From Planctomycetes bacterium UBA1146 (GTDB lineage: Bacteria > Planctomycetota > UBA8108 > UBA1146): DNA of 44,676 bases. Made by a program: the position numbers and the translations under genes. Below the pieces are notes generated by a model that was given only the letters and a program-made list of their open reading frames with translations, was not told where the DNA came from and made no database searches. The stretch is taken from positions 85,003 through 129,678 of the forward strand of contig DCAA01000029.1 in assembly GCA_002311345.1 (NCBI GenBank), given 5' to 3'. Positions 7,896 through 16,443 of this stretch are shown one piece after another. The stretch's first letter is position 1. Each line of letters starts with the position of its first letter.

Positions 7896-8993
7896 ATGGC
7901 AGCCAAGAAGCAGGCCCAGAGCCCTGAGGCAAGAGATGTTGCGACTCCGATGATCGAGGACAAGGTCGGAATCCTCCACGTGGGGATCGATCTAGGTACC
8001 AGTCGGAGTGCCATCGCAAGTTCAAATGGTACCCGCGAGGTGATGGCGAGCCTGGTCGGTTGGCCGAAAGATTCTGTATCGGCCAAGGTGCTCGGTAGGA
8101 CTGTGGTTGTTGGTGATCGTGTCCACGAGAATCGATTGGCCCTGAACTGCTGTTTCCCTCTCAAAGACGGAAATCTTGCCTTCACCCAGTTAAAAGGTGA
8201 CCAGAGAAAGGTCTCTCGAAGAGCTGGTGTCAGATTGCTGGCCGCCTTGCGCAAGGCAGCCAGGGTTCAGAAAGGTCAGGCGGTCTGCGCCGTGATCGGT
8301 GCTCCTGCAGAGGCGACCCGAGAAAACAAGGAAGCCATCATCGATCTGGCCAGAGAAGCCCGCATCGATGGTGTGATGGTGGTTTCAGAACCATTTGCAG
8401 TCGCCTATGCACTCGATGCTCTGGAAAACGCCATCGTCATCGATATCGGCGCCGGCACCATCGATCTGTGCCGGATGGCCGGAAGTCTTCCCTGTGATGA
8501 AGACCAGGTCACCCTGTTTCAGGCCGGTGATTACGTCGATCAGCGGCTGTGCGAGTTAATCCACGAGGCGCATCCAGAAATTCAGTTCACCTCCAACATG
8601 ATCAAGTTGGCCAAAGAACGCTTCAGTAGCATGGTTGATACGCAAAAAAGAGCGATCGTTAGTTTCCCAGCACAGGGTCGTCCAACCAAGATCGATATCA
8701 CCGATCAGATCCGTACTGCTGTAACTGAACTGGTGCCGAGCATGATCGCCGGTATCCAGAAACTGGTTTCCACCTTTGATCCGGAATTCCAGCACAAGAT
8801 TCGAGACAAGGTCATCGTCAGTGGCGGTGGGTCTCAGGTTTTCGGATTGCAAGATGCTCTGGAATCTGGACTCGATGAACTCGGCGGTGGCCGTGTCATC
8901 ATCGTTGACGATCCGGTGTTTACGGGCGCCCAGGGTGCATTGAAGTTGGCTCAGGATATGCCGCTGGAATACTGGAACCAGATCCGGAACTAG
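7896..8993 (+). CDS. mamK: MamK-like actin-family ATPase (bacterial cytoskeletal filament)
   Basis: The 365-residue protein is an actin/Hsp70-fold ATPase. The nucleotide motifs are all present: G30-I-D32-L-G-T35 (phosphate 1), D183-I-G-A-G-T188 (phosphate 2) and S309-G-G-G-S313 (adenosine). Beyond these it resembles magnetosome MamK rather than MreB, ParM or DnaK. From memory of MamK, shared stretches are VGWPKD, LGR-VVGD, a PLKDG segment, CAVIGAPA, VVSEPFAVAY, EDQVTL-AGDYVD-RL and a final PLEYW-Q. MamK forms filaments that position magnetosomes; homologues also occur outside magnetotactic bacteria. No other mam gene is in the window, so the cargo here is unknown. A 25-residue N-terminal extension precedes the fold. 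The gene is the second of a two-gene operon, closed by a terminator. Confidence 0.88.
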   Translation: MAAKKQAQSPEARDVATPMIEDKVGILHVGIDLGTSRSAIASSNGTREVMASLVGWPKDSVSAKVLGRTVVVGDRVHENRLALNCCFPLKDGNLAFTQLKGDQRKVSRRAGVRLLAALRKAARVQKGQAVCAVIGAPAEATRENKEAIIDLAREARIDGVMVVSEPFAVAYALDALENAIVIDIGAGTIDLCRMAGSLPCDEDQVTLFQAGDYVDQRLCELIHEAHPEIQFTSNMIKLAKERFSSMVDTQKRAIVSFPAQGRPTKIDITDQIRTAVTELVPSMIAGIQKLVSTFDPEFQHKIRDKVIVSGGGSQVFGLQDALESGLDELGGGRVIIVDDPVFTGAQGALKLAQDMPLEYWNQIRN

Positions 8994-9028
8994 GATCTGC
9001 TAGCAAAAATAGACTCATCCCCTTCTTT

Positions 9029-9062
9029 ACCGGGATCTCACTTGTTGGGATCCCGGTTTTCT
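9029..9062 (+). terminator. Intrinsic terminator of the MamK-like operon
   Basis: A perfect 9-bp stem ACCGGGATC/GATCCCGGT (9029-9037 with 9049-9057, 11-base loop) is followed by a T-rich tract. The minus strand has no T-run after it, so it serves the plus-strand operon. The convergent cysteine desulfurase gene ends at 9084. Confidence 0.9.
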
Positions 9063-9083
9063 TGTATTGGATCAAAGACCTGC

Positions 9084-10208
9084 CTATCGAGAATTGGATT
9101 GGCGCAGATCGGCAACGATGGAAGCGATATGGCCACCTGTAGTTTGCATCTGCTGGAAAGTGTTATCAGGGCCGATGGAGATCCGTATCGAACTCCTGAT
9201 CCTCTCGGTTTCGACTCCCATCGCATCGAGAACATGGCTCAACTCCCGTGCCCCCGAGGAGCAAGCCGAACCACTCGATGCGCAGATCCCGATCATGTCG
9301 AGGCGAACCAGTAATGTCTCGGCGTGAACCCCTGCAAAACTGACGTTGATGCACCCGGGCCAGTCGCAGGATTGTTGATCGATGATCTGACAATCGGGCA
9401 CATCCTGCAGCACACTGACGAGGCCTGACCTGGCCTCCCGCAATGGATCAAGTTGCCAAAGAGGTTGTTGAAGGGCGATCTCTGCCAGCACTCCGATGCC
9501 ATAGATGGCGAGCAGGTTTTCGGTTCCCGGTCGTACTTTCTTCTCCTGAGGTCCACCACGAAGGACCGGATCGATGAGGAGCCCTTTTCGAATCCACAAC
9601 GCACCGACGCCAGGAGGGCCGAAAGACTTGTGTGCAGTGAGGCTTGCTGCATCGATGCCAAGATCGGGAATGACCTGAGGGAGCCGAAAAAACCCCTGAG
9701 CACCATCGGTGTGGAGGATCGCGTCGCGTTGATGGAGCTGTTCGGCAAGCGAGGGAAGATCCTGCACGATCCCGGTCTCATTGTTGGCCCACTGGATGGA
9801 GACAAGCCCCCCACCGACAGCATCGAGATTGTCGATTCTGCCCTCTTGATCGACCGTGAGAGTCGACCCAGGACGGCCGTTTTTCCACTGTCGAAGCGCC
9901 GGCTCTAGCACCGATGGATGCTCGGTGGCCCCGACATGCAGAGGCGAATCGAGCGGCGAGAGGCCATGGATGATCAGATTATTCGATTCGGTTCCACCAC
10001 TGGTGAAGTAAATTCCTGCCGGATCCACCCCGAGGAAAAAAGCGAGTTTGTCACGAGCATCTTCGACGATCTTGCGAGCGTCTCGTCCCCGAGAGTGAAG
10101 ACTGGATGGGTTGCCGGTCGGGTTCTCGAGCAGGAACTGGGATAGTCGTTTTGCCAGTTCCGGATGGAGTGGCGTGGTGGCGTTGTAATCGAGGTAACGA
10201 GTGTCCAT
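9084..10208 (-). CDS. iscS: Cysteine desulfurase (IscS/NifS family)
   Basis: This pyridoxal-phosphate enzyme removes sulfur from cysteine and supplies it to iron-sulfur cluster and tRNA thiolation pathways. The 374-residue product starts with the typical YLDYNATTP and has the TSGGTESNN motif, ATEHPS, the PLP lysine K194 in TAHKSFGPPG, a RPGTEN motif, and the catalytic cysteine C316 in SSGSACSSG. The ATG at 10208 overlaps the upstream stop by one base (TGATG) and lacks its own ribosome site, so translation is probably coupled; an apparent longer start at 10262 lies inside the upstream gene. It is the last gene of the pgk operon. No iscU or other Fe-S assembly gene is nearby, so the acceptor is unclear. 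Confidence 0.94.
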   Translation of the reverse strand: MDTRYLDYNATTPLHPELAKRLSQFLLENPTGNPSSLHSRGRDARKIVEDARDKLAFFLGVDPAGIYFTSGGTESNNLIIHGLSPLDSPLHVGATEHPSVLEPALRQWKNGRPGSTLTVDQEGRIDNLDAVGGGLVSIQWANNETGIVQDLPSLAEQLHQRDAILHTDGAQGFFRLPQVIPDLGIDAASLTAHKSFGPPGVGALWIRKGLLIDPVLRGGPQEKKVRPGTENLLAIYGIGVLAEIALQQPLWQLDPLREARSGLVSVLQDVPDCQIIDQQSCDWPGCINVSFAGVHAETLLVRLDMIGICASSGSACSSGARELSHVLDAMGVETERIRSSIRISIGPDNTFQQMQTTGGHIASIVADLRQSNSR

Positions 10209-10684
10209 CAGGAGGTTCCCTGGAGGTCGATCCCCCGAACCGAAAGCAGATCGATCTGCCACCTCTTCGATGAACCCGGGGACACCATCAGCGAGTATTC
10301 GATGAGTTGGTCATCGCAAGACCAGATCAGCGTGACCCACTTCTGGGGTTGACCCGAGTTCACCACCTCGACATGCGAATCGACAGTGGAATCGACCAGC
10401 AGGTTCTTCAAACCGATGCCTCCCAGTTCGGGAACATCGACGAAGCGCAGCATCGCCTCGAAGGCCAGCTTGGAGATCTGCTGCTGACTCTCGGGGGACA
10501 GGCACCGGTAAGCCGCTCCGTACTGGCCTGCATCGATGGCGTAACGGAAGTAGCGAACCGTCTCGTAGGCGTTATGAAGTTTGAAATGGCGATCCACATC
10601 GGGAACGTGTGCGCAACCACCACAGACAAGCACGATGGCAATCATCGCCAGTATTGATCGAGATGAACAGCGTTGACTGATCAT
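10208..10684 (-). CDS. Small lipoprotein of unknown function
   Basis: The 158-residue product begins with a lipoprotein signal: basic start, hydrophobic helix at about 10-21, and lipobox V20-C-G-G-C24. The rest is a small alpha+beta domain (about 38-150) with the size and layout of an NTF2-like fold; that is an inference from pattern only. Its ATG overlaps the stop of the nuclease-family gene (ATGA), and its stop overlaps the desulfurase start. Confidence 0.8.
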   Translation of the reverse strand: MISQRCSSRSILAMIAIVLVCGGCAHVPDVDRHFKLHNAYETVRYFRYAIDAGQYGAAYRCLSPESQQQISKLAFEAMLRFVDVPELGGIGLKNLLVDSTVDSHVEVVNSGQPQKWVTLIWSCDDQLIEYSLMVSPGSSKRWQIDLLSVRGIDLQGTS

Positions 10685-11190
10685 CCCGGCGCGCTTTCGT
10701 CGCTGCTGTCAGTACCGAGGCCGGGGAAATCCGGGGGGTCGGGAAGTTGAATGTGTGAATCGGCGATGTTGGTCAGATCCTCGACATTGTCCAGCACCTC
10801 CCGGGTGACGTGGATGGGGAAGTCGAGCCGTGCAGAGAGCACGAAAGCGTCGCTGGGCCTGGTATCGATCCTGACCTCGTTATCCAACTCATCTGATTCT
10901 GAATCGCATCTTTTCAGGATCAAGGTGGCACAGAAAGCCCCGTCGATGATTTGTGAGATCACCAGTTGACGGATTTCGAGATTGAAACCGATCAGGATGG
11001 ATCGGATCAGGTCGTGCGTGAGGGGGCGAGGCGTTTCTTCCGCTTGCAGTGCTCGGGCCAACGCTTCTCCCTCGTAAGAGCCGATGAAAATCACAAAGGT
11101 CTTCTCCGGACATTGCAGGAATACGGCCGCACCGTTCGGGGAGAGTCCGATCAATTTCTGAATTTTGACTTCAATGATTTCTTCCTGCAT
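10681..11190 (-). CDS. Bifunctional nuclease (BFN/DUF151) family protein
   Basis: The 169-residue protein matches the BFN/DUF151 family: it begins EEIIEVKIQKLIGLSPNGAAVFL, then has IFIGSYEGEALARAL, TRPLTHDLI and IDTRPSDAFVLSARLDFPIHV, the hallmark segments in order. Members have been reported to have DNase/RNase activity in plants and a compact fold in Thermotoga; the bacterial role is unclear. The start at 11190 is placed at the family's usual N-terminus; a longer frame to 11325 overlaps the upstream gene and reads as a shadow. The acidic C-terminal tail (about 145-169) is not part of the domain. The gene lies in the pgk operon, 22 bases after the phosphatase gene. Confidence 0.9.
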   Translation of the reverse strand: MQEEIIEVKIQKLIGLSPNGAAVFLQCPEKTFVIFIGSYEGEALARALQAEETPRPLTHDLIRSILIGFNLEIRQLVISQIIDGAFCATLILKRCDSESDELDNEVRIDTRPSDAFVLSARLDFPIHVTREVLDNVEDLTNIADSHIQLPDPPDFPGLGTDSSDESAPG

Positions 11191-11212
11191 CGGTACCCCC
11201 GAAAGATTGATT

Positions 11213-11971
11213 CTAGACCGGATCGCTGTTTGGCGCATCCTTCCCTCCGGCAGCGATGGTTGCCTGGAGTGATTCCAGTAACGCGGTGGCACCAGCAGCC
11301 CGTGCAATTTTTTCGCCGGGGCCACCGCCGGTCACGTCGATCACCTCTCCGCCGGATTCCCGAATCAACAGTTCCCCGGCACATACGTCCCACGGGTGGG
11401 TTCTGTACCAGGCACCAGCCTGGAGGCGCCCAGTGGCAATCCAGGCCATCTCGAGGGCGATCGTCCCGAATGATCGTTGTTTGATGCCCCGGGGAAGGTG
11501 GTCGCGCCAACAGCAGTGGACACCTCTCCAGCGCGGCGAAAGGCAGATGATTGGCGGTTGGTGGCTGGTAGCACTGGTCGGTACATTTCCACCGCTGTCG
11601 AGGCCCTGGCCAAGGACAGCCTCGAACCATTCCCCCCGCATCGGATCGGAGACCCACCCGAGCATTGCAGTTCCTGCGATCCGGTAAGCGATCGAGACCG
11701 CGAACAGAGGGATCCCCTGGCCGTGATTGGTGGACCCATCGAGCGGGTCGATCAACCAGCCGTCCTGTTCGGCGCCAGGATCAGAACCGAGTTCTTCTCC
11801 CTCGACTGGATCCTCGGGAAAACTACGGCCGACCTCGCTCCGGAATAGCTGCTCGGATTCGACATCGGCGGATCTGCCCTGCAGGAATCGGTCCCGAACC
11901 AGTGTGGAGAGCTGGCCAAGAACCTGTCGACCGAATTCCAGGCGAAGGGCGAGTTCTGGAGATAGTGTCAC
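11213..11971 (-). CDS. Inositol monophosphatase family phosphatase
   Basis: This is a metal-dependent phosphatase of the IMPase/FBPase/CysQ superfamily. The 252-residue product has the three metal-site motifs: GEELG near residue 58, WLIDPLDGSTN near 72-82, and WDVCAGELLIRESGG near 190-205. Substrates in the family include inositol phosphate, 3'-phosphoadenosine phosphate, histidinol phosphate and fructose bisphosphate; the sequence alone does not decide. The start is a GTG that overlaps the pgk stop by four bases (GTGA). Confidence 0.9.
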   Translation of the reverse strand: MTLSPELALRLEFGRQVLGQLSTLVRDRFLQGRSADVESEQLFRSEVGRSFPEDPVEGEELGSDPGAEQDGWLIDPLDGSTNHGQGIPLFAVSIAYRIAGTAMLGWVSDPMRGEWFEAVLGQGLDSGGNVPTSATSHQPPIICLSPRWRGVHCCWRDHLPRGIKQRSFGTIALEMAWIATGRLQAGAWYRTHPWDVCAGELLIRESGGEVIDVTGGGPGEKIARAAGATALLESLQATIAAGGKDAPNSDPV

Positions 11972-13161
11972 CGCGGTTCCGCGCCTTTCGAGTAATGCAA
12001 CGCTTCGAGTCCGGGTAAAGTCCTTCCCTCGAGAAACTCGAGGGCAGCACCACCGCCGGTTGAAACATGGGCCACATCATCGGCGATCCCGAGACTGCGC
12101 GCCGCAGCGGCACTGTCTCCACCCCCGATCACCACCTCCGCAGAATGTTGCGCCAGCATCCTGGCGATCGCCTCGGTACCTCCGGCGAAAGCTTTCGTTT
12201 CGAAGACGCCGAGGGGGCCGTTCCAGAAAATTGTCGCTGCAGCGGAAAGCTTGTGTCTGAACAAGTCGATGGAATCGGGACCGATGTCGAGAAACATCGA
12301 TCCTTTCGGTGGATGATCGCCAACGCACACTCGAGAGATGGTCGATGGAGAGTTGGGATCGTCTCCGGCGATAAAATCGACCGGAAGTACCAGTTCGGGA
12401 CCGTTACCGAGACGATCCTGGACCTCGCGAAAAGCAGCAGGTTCGGTCCTTGAGGCTCCGACCGGAATCCCCTGGCCTTCCAGAATCGTGTTGGCCAGTC
12501 CGCCGCCAAAGATGATCCCGTCGAGACGGTTGGAGAGGTGGGCCAGTACGCCGATCTTGTCCCGGACCTTGGCGCCGCCTGCGATGACCCAGAAAGGGCG
12601 CGCAGGATGATCTCGAAGTCGTGCCAGGAATTCGACTTCTCGCTCGATGAGTAGTCCTGCGAATGCTGGTCGGAGACTTGCTGCTGCAACGATGGAAGCG
12701 TGGGCTCGGTGACAGCAGCCGAAAGCATCGTTGACGTAATACTGGACCGGTTCGAGCAATGCTGTGGCGAAATCGAGATCGTTGTCCTTCTCGCCGGGGT
12801 CAAAGCGCAGGTTTTCGAGCATCAGTACCCCACCGCTCGGGATGGACGAGAAGGCTTCGCTGGAGTCGGGTGCGAAGGGGACCTCTCCAACGTGCATCAC
12901 AGGTGCCTGGATGCGCTGCTCGAGTGCCCGGGCAACGATGGCGGTAGACAGATCGGGATCTCGACCTCGAGGTCGCCCCAGATGAGTTGCAACGACCACT
13001 CGGGCCCCCCTCTGCAGCAGGCCGTCGAGAGTTGGAATCAGGGCATCGATCCTGTTGTGGTCGGTGATGGATCCTTCATGCATCGGGACGTTCAGATCAG
13101 CCCGGAGAAATACCGGGTCACCTCGATTCAACACGGGATACAACTGCTGGATCGAACGCAA
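11968..13161 (-). CDS. pgk: Phosphoglycerate kinase
   Basis: Phosphoglycerate kinase transfers phosphate between 1,3-bisphosphoglycerate and ADP in glycolysis and gluconeogenesis. The 397-residue length is normal. Visible signatures are the substrate segment FLRADLNVP, THLGRP, the ENLRF segment with YVNDAFGCCHRAHAS, the hinge GGAKVRDKI, a NGPLGVFE stretch and the nucleotide-binding GGGDSAAA / VSTGGGAALEFLEG motifs. The start is TTG at 13161 with AAGGA five to nine bases upstream. No gapA or tpi is adjacent; instead pgk leads an operon with a phosphatase, a BFN protein, a lipoprotein and a cysteine desulfurase. Confidence 0.97.
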   Translation of the reverse strand: MRSIQQLYPVLNRGDPVFLRADLNVPMHEGSITDHNRIDALIPTLDGLLQRGARVVVATHLGRPRGRDPDLSTAIVARALEQRIQAPVMHVGEVPFAPDSSEAFSSIPSGGVLMLENLRFDPGEKDNDLDFATALLEPVQYYVNDAFGCCHRAHASIVAAASLRPAFAGLLIEREVEFLARLRDHPARPFWVIAGGAKVRDKIGVLAHLSNRLDGIIFGGGLANTILEGQGIPVGASRTEPAAFREVQDRLGNGPELVLPVDFIAGDDPNSPSTISRVCVGDHPPKGSMFLDIGPDSIDLFRHKLSAAATIFWNGPLGVFETKAFAGGTEAIARMLAQHSAEVVIGGGDSAAAARSLGIADDVAHVSTGGGAALEFLEGRTLPGLEALHYSKGAEPR

Positions 13162-13258
13162 GATTCCTTCTCTCCCGAGACCGATGTTGGCTGTCTGCGC
13201 CGAAGATTACCCCCCAGTGGAGAGGCGGGAAAGGGCCACGGCTGCGCTCGAACCCCGG

Positions 13259-13492
13259 TTATTTAGGGGTAGTCGATTTTCGCGAAGAGACATCACTGGA
13301 GGATTGAATCAGATCGGTCATCTGATCACAGATGCGCTGGTGCGAGAACAGGAACAGCGGCAACCGGAACAACTGGAGCAGACCCTGTAGGATTCCCATC
13401 AGCAGTTGAGCATAGACGATGCCTATGGCCCTGGCGCCAGGCTTCGGTAGTGGGTGGTCAACGGTCGGGTCTGAAGGGGGTGTGATCATCAT
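13259..13492 (-). CDS. Small hydrophobic protein coupled to the upstream gene
   Basis: The 77-residue product has a proline-rich start and one long hydrophobic segment (about residues 20-48, rich in Leu, Ile and Phe), then a polar tail. It is probably a single-pass membrane protein. The ATG at 13492 overlaps the stop of the upstream gene (ATGA), the coupling style used throughout this region, which is the main argument that it is real. The same frame stays open to 13546, inside the upstream gene. No family is recognised. Confidence 0.5.
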   Translation of the reverse strand: MMITPPSDPTVDHPLPKPGARAIGIVYAQLLMGILQGLLQLFRLPLFLFSHQRICDQMTDLIQSSSDVSSRKSTTPK

Positions 13493-14541
13493 CGGGTATT
13501 GGGCATCGGAAGTGACCGTGAACCGCGTTGCTTCATCCAGCCCCATCGCGAAATCCTTGCCGCGATCGTCTCGAGAGTGATGTAGTAGGTATATTGCAAG
13601 GCAACTTCCTTGGAACGCTGGACACTGGAGGAAAAGGGGATTTTAACGGTGGTGGTCTTGCGAAGAACTAACTTGCCCGCAGAGTTTCTCTCGTAGAACT
13701 GGGCTCTTGCCTCTCCCTGGAAGATGTTTGCGATGGGAGCACTGAAAAAAGTCTGGAGTTTGACGAAATAACAACGAGTTCGAACCTTGACGATGATCTT
13801 GGCTTTATCATCCTTGCCCGGCACGAACTGGAGTTTCCCCCCCATCCGTCTCAGGTGGTAGATCATTCCTGAACGCTCCGGTTTTTTTCGCCCGATTTTC
13901 TCATCAACGATGACCACCACCTTTTCGACACCAGCATCATCCAGCGGTGGAAGTTCGGGCAACTCGGGAAGATCCTGTTGATCCCAATCGGGCAGTCGCA
14001 GTTGTTCGGGGATGTCGCGTACAGGAACCTCGGGGTCGGAAGAGAGTTCCTCGAGCCGCTCGATCGCTTCGGGTGAGCCCTTGATGTACCAATCACCACC
14101 GAGCCAGACATATCCGAGAATGCGGCGGGATTCATCATGATCGGGGTCGATGGCCAGGACCAGTTTCAAATGCTTCTGGGCCTGTGCTGCGAGTTTGACA
14201 TCGAGGCACCATCTGGCGAGATCGAGGTTTCCCTTGAGGTCGTCGACCTTGATCGATGCGGATCGTTCGAGATATTCATCAAGGGAGGTCGATTTCTTCT
14301 CGATACGTTGAATCCTGGAGCGGTCGATGGTGGTGATCTTGCCATCGTGACCCCGGATGCTGATCAGATCTCCCGTTTCGCGGATAATTGTCCCCTCGAT
14401 TGTCTTTCCATCGATCAGATGGAAAATGTCAGCATGACAGCGATCCGAGGGCAAGCCGAGTAGTACTAGCATGATCAGGGCCGCCAGGGCTCGAGTAAGG
14501 CGGGGTGATCTGATCAGACCTACTGCTGACGAGATGGGCAT
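13489..14541 (-). CDS. Exported hypothetical protein with an SH3-like N-terminal module
   Basis: The 350-residue product has a signal peptide (hydrophobic core at about 14-28, cleavage near CHA-DI). A short beta module follows (HLIDGKTIEGTIIRETGDLISIRG, then KITTIDRSRIQRIEK) of a kind seen at the N-terminus of many planctomycete exported proteins. A helical region (about 75-140) resembles a single TPR-like unit, followed by a proline/acidic linker and a beta-rich C-terminal half with no recognised domain. The start at 14541 is preceded by GGAAGGA; longer frames to 14652 cross the divergent promoter region. The function is unknown. Confidence 0.75.
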   Translation of the reverse strand: MPISSAVGLIRSPRLTRALAALIMLVLLGLPSDRCHADIFHLIDGKTIEGTIIRETGDLISIRGHDGKITTIDRSRIQRIEKKSTSLDEYLERSASIKVDDLKGNLDLARWCLDVKLAAQAQKHLKLVLAIDPDHDESRRILGYVWLGGDWYIKGSPEAIERLEELSSDPEVPVRDIPEQLRLPDWDQQDLPELPELPPLDDAGVEKVVVIVDEKIGRKKPERSGMIYHLRRMGGKLQFVPGKDDKAKIIVKVRTRCYFVKLQTFFSAPIANIFQGEARAQFYERNSAGKLVLRKTTTVKIPFSSSVQRSKEVALQYTYYITLETIAARISRWGWMKQRGSRSLPMPNTR

Positions 14542-14658
14542 CAACGTGTATCCTTCCGAGGGAAACCTGACGGTTGATTTTCGCCTAGTGAGGCAATTAT
14601 TCCAGCGTATTTGTCGGCGTGCCGACGTGCGAACCGGTGGGAAAAGGAGCATTCAGGC

Positions 14659-16443
14659 ATGGCTATGGCTCCTGGGGCCCTTGGGGTAACACCAGTGATC
14701 TCATTTTGGTTCCCCAATAGTCATTTCAGCAACTGTCTGTTGCTGTCGTTGTTGCTCATTTGTGCCCCTGGTTGCTCGAAGAAGGTGGCTCCTGAGGTGC
14801 CCCAGGTGCTGGAGGATATCTCCAGTCACTCGGGATTGCATTTCTGGCATGATAATGGCATGACCGGGCAACTCTACTTCTGTGAGGTGGTCGGGGCGGG
14901 TTCGGCATTTTTCGATTTCGATTTGGACGGAGATCTCGACGTTTTTCTGCCCCAGGGCCATATGCTGGAATCGACCAGACCTGCTCCTGCGAGGGTCATC
15001 TCGCCTCCCCACGAGATTCCGATGGGTGGTCGACTGTTCAGGAACGATGGCAATGACCGGTACGGAATGCCTCGTTTTGTCGATATCACGGAGCAGTCCG
15101 GGATCAAGGCCGATGGATACGCGATGGGTTGTGCTGTCGGTGATGTCGATGGTGATGGCGATCCGGATCTATTGTTGACGAACTTCGGCAGAGACCAGTT
15201 GTGGATCAATGATGGTCGAGGCAATTTCCACGAAGGAGCCAGCGAGGCCGGAATAGCTGACGACCGCTGGACCACGAGTGCGATCTTTGTCGACCTGGAT
15301 GCCGATGGTGACGAAGATCTCTACGTCTGTTCATACGTCGATTTTACCCTTCAGAATCACAAACCATGCTTCGCCGAGAGCAGTGCCATCGAATACTGCG
15401 GTCCGAGTTCCTACCCCCCACTTCCCGACCGGCTGTATCGAAACCGCGGTGATGGAACTTTCGAAGATGTGACTTCCAGCAGCGGAATCGGAGCAAAACC
15501 CGGTGCTGGACTCGGAGTGGTCAGCTCGGACATCGATGGTGACGGCCAACTGGATCTCTACGTGGCCAATGATGGAATGGCCAACCGTCTGTGGCTACAG
15601 GGGGAAGGTTTCCACTTCGAGGATGCGGCCTTGTTGGCTGGTTGTGCAGTGAATCGGGATGGCCGCGCGGAAGCCTCGATGGGTGCAGACCTTGCTGATT
15701 TCGATGGCGATGGGGATGATGACATCTTCCTCACTCACCTATCGTCAGAAACTAACACTCTCTACGTCAACGATGGTCACGGGATCTTCGATGATCGTTC
15801 GGCTCGATCAGGTCTTGGATTGCCGAGTAGAAAATGGACCGGTTTCGGGACAGCCTGGTTCGATCTCGACAACGATGGCTGGCTGGATCTGTTCGTGACC
15901 AACGGAGCCGTCAAGCGTATGGAGGAGAAGATCGCTGCAGGAGATCCGTATCCGCTGAGTCAGCCCGATCAGATCTTCCTCAACCTGGGCGATTCCCGAT
16001 TCGAGGAAATCGCACCAGGTCGGGCAATCATCCTTCAGCACGAAGCAGTAGGTCGAGGTGCTTCCTTCGGTGATATCGATAACGATGGAGACATCGATAT
16101 CCTGGTCACCAATAACTGTGGTTTCTCGAAATTGTTGCAGAACAAGATCGGATCGAACAACTCATGGCTGGGTCTCGATCTGCGGCGAAGCGATGGGCGT
16201 GTGGCCGTGAATACACGTTGTGAGATCGAAAATGCGACCGGATCCATCCTGCACAGACGATCTCGGCGCGGTGGATCATTCCTCTGTAGCAATGATCCCA
16301 GAATCGTCGTTGGTTTGGCAGATTACCAGGGAGGCTGCGTTGTTCGGGTCCATTGGCCAGGAGGGAACACCGAGAAGTTCGAGATCGAGCAAACGGGTAA
16401 ATATCAGCAACTGATCGAGGGTTCCGGGACGGTTGAGCGATGA
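14659..16443 (+). CDS. FG-GAP/VCBS repeat lipoprotein with ASPIC/UnbV domain (CRTAC1-like)
   Basis: The 594-residue product is predicted to be a lipoprotein (hydrophobic stretch 26-37, APGC lipobox with C39). It then carries about seven FG-GAP/VCBS repeats with calcium-loop motifs of DxDxDGDxD type (for example FDFDLDGDLDVFLP, VDGDGDPDLLLTN, DFDGDGDDDIFLTH, DIDNDGDIDILVTN), forming an integrin-like beta-propeller. The C-terminal ~90 residues match the ASPIC/UnbV domain (LGLDLRRSDGR..N-GCVVRVHWPGG). The start at 14659 has AAAAGGAG upstream; 14611 is an alternative without one. The gene overlaps the following TPR lipoprotein gene (ATGA). Such pairs are common in planctomycetes and Acidobacteria; their role at the cell surface is not known. 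Confidence 0.92.
   Translation: MAMAPGALGVTPVISFWFPNSHFSNCLLLSLLLICAPGCSKKVAPEVPQVLEDISSHSGLHFWHDNGMTGQLYFCEVVGAGSAFFDFDLDGDLDVFLPQGHMLESTRPAPARVISPPHEIPMGGRLFRNDGNDRYGMPRFVDITEQSGIKADGYAMGCAVGDVDGDGDPDLLLTNFGRDQLWINDGRGNFHEGASEAGIADDRWTTSAIFVDLDADGDEDLYVCSYVDFTLQNHKPCFAESSAIEYCGPSSYPPLPDRLYRNRGDGTFEDVTSSSGIGAKPGAGLGVVSSDIDGDGQLDLYVANDGMANRLWLQGEGFHFEDAALLAGCAVNRDGRAEASMGADLADFDGDGDDDIFLTHLSSETNTLYVNDGHGIFDDRSARSGLGLPSRKWTGFGTAWFDLDNDGWLDLFVTNGAVKRMEEKIAAGDPYPLSQPDQIFLNLGDSRFEEIAPGRAIILQHEAVGRGASFGDIDNDGDIDILVTNNCGFSKLLQNKIGSNNSWLGLDLRRSDGRVAVNTRCEIENATGSILHRRSRRGGSFLCSNDPRIVVGLADYQGGCVVRVHWPGGNTEKFEIEQTGKYQQLIEGSGTVER

Noticed and set aside
7896..8993. MreB as the identity of the actin-like gene
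   Set aside because: It lacks the MreB start (GIDLGTANT) and the MreB-typical segments, and does not lie next to mreC; the MamK-type stretches fit better.
14613..14626. Palindrome GTCGGC-GT-GCCGAC between the divergent genes at 14541 and 14659
   Set aside because: A 6-bp inverted repeat with a 2-base gap is expected about ten times by chance in a window this size; the position is suggestive, but there is no other support.
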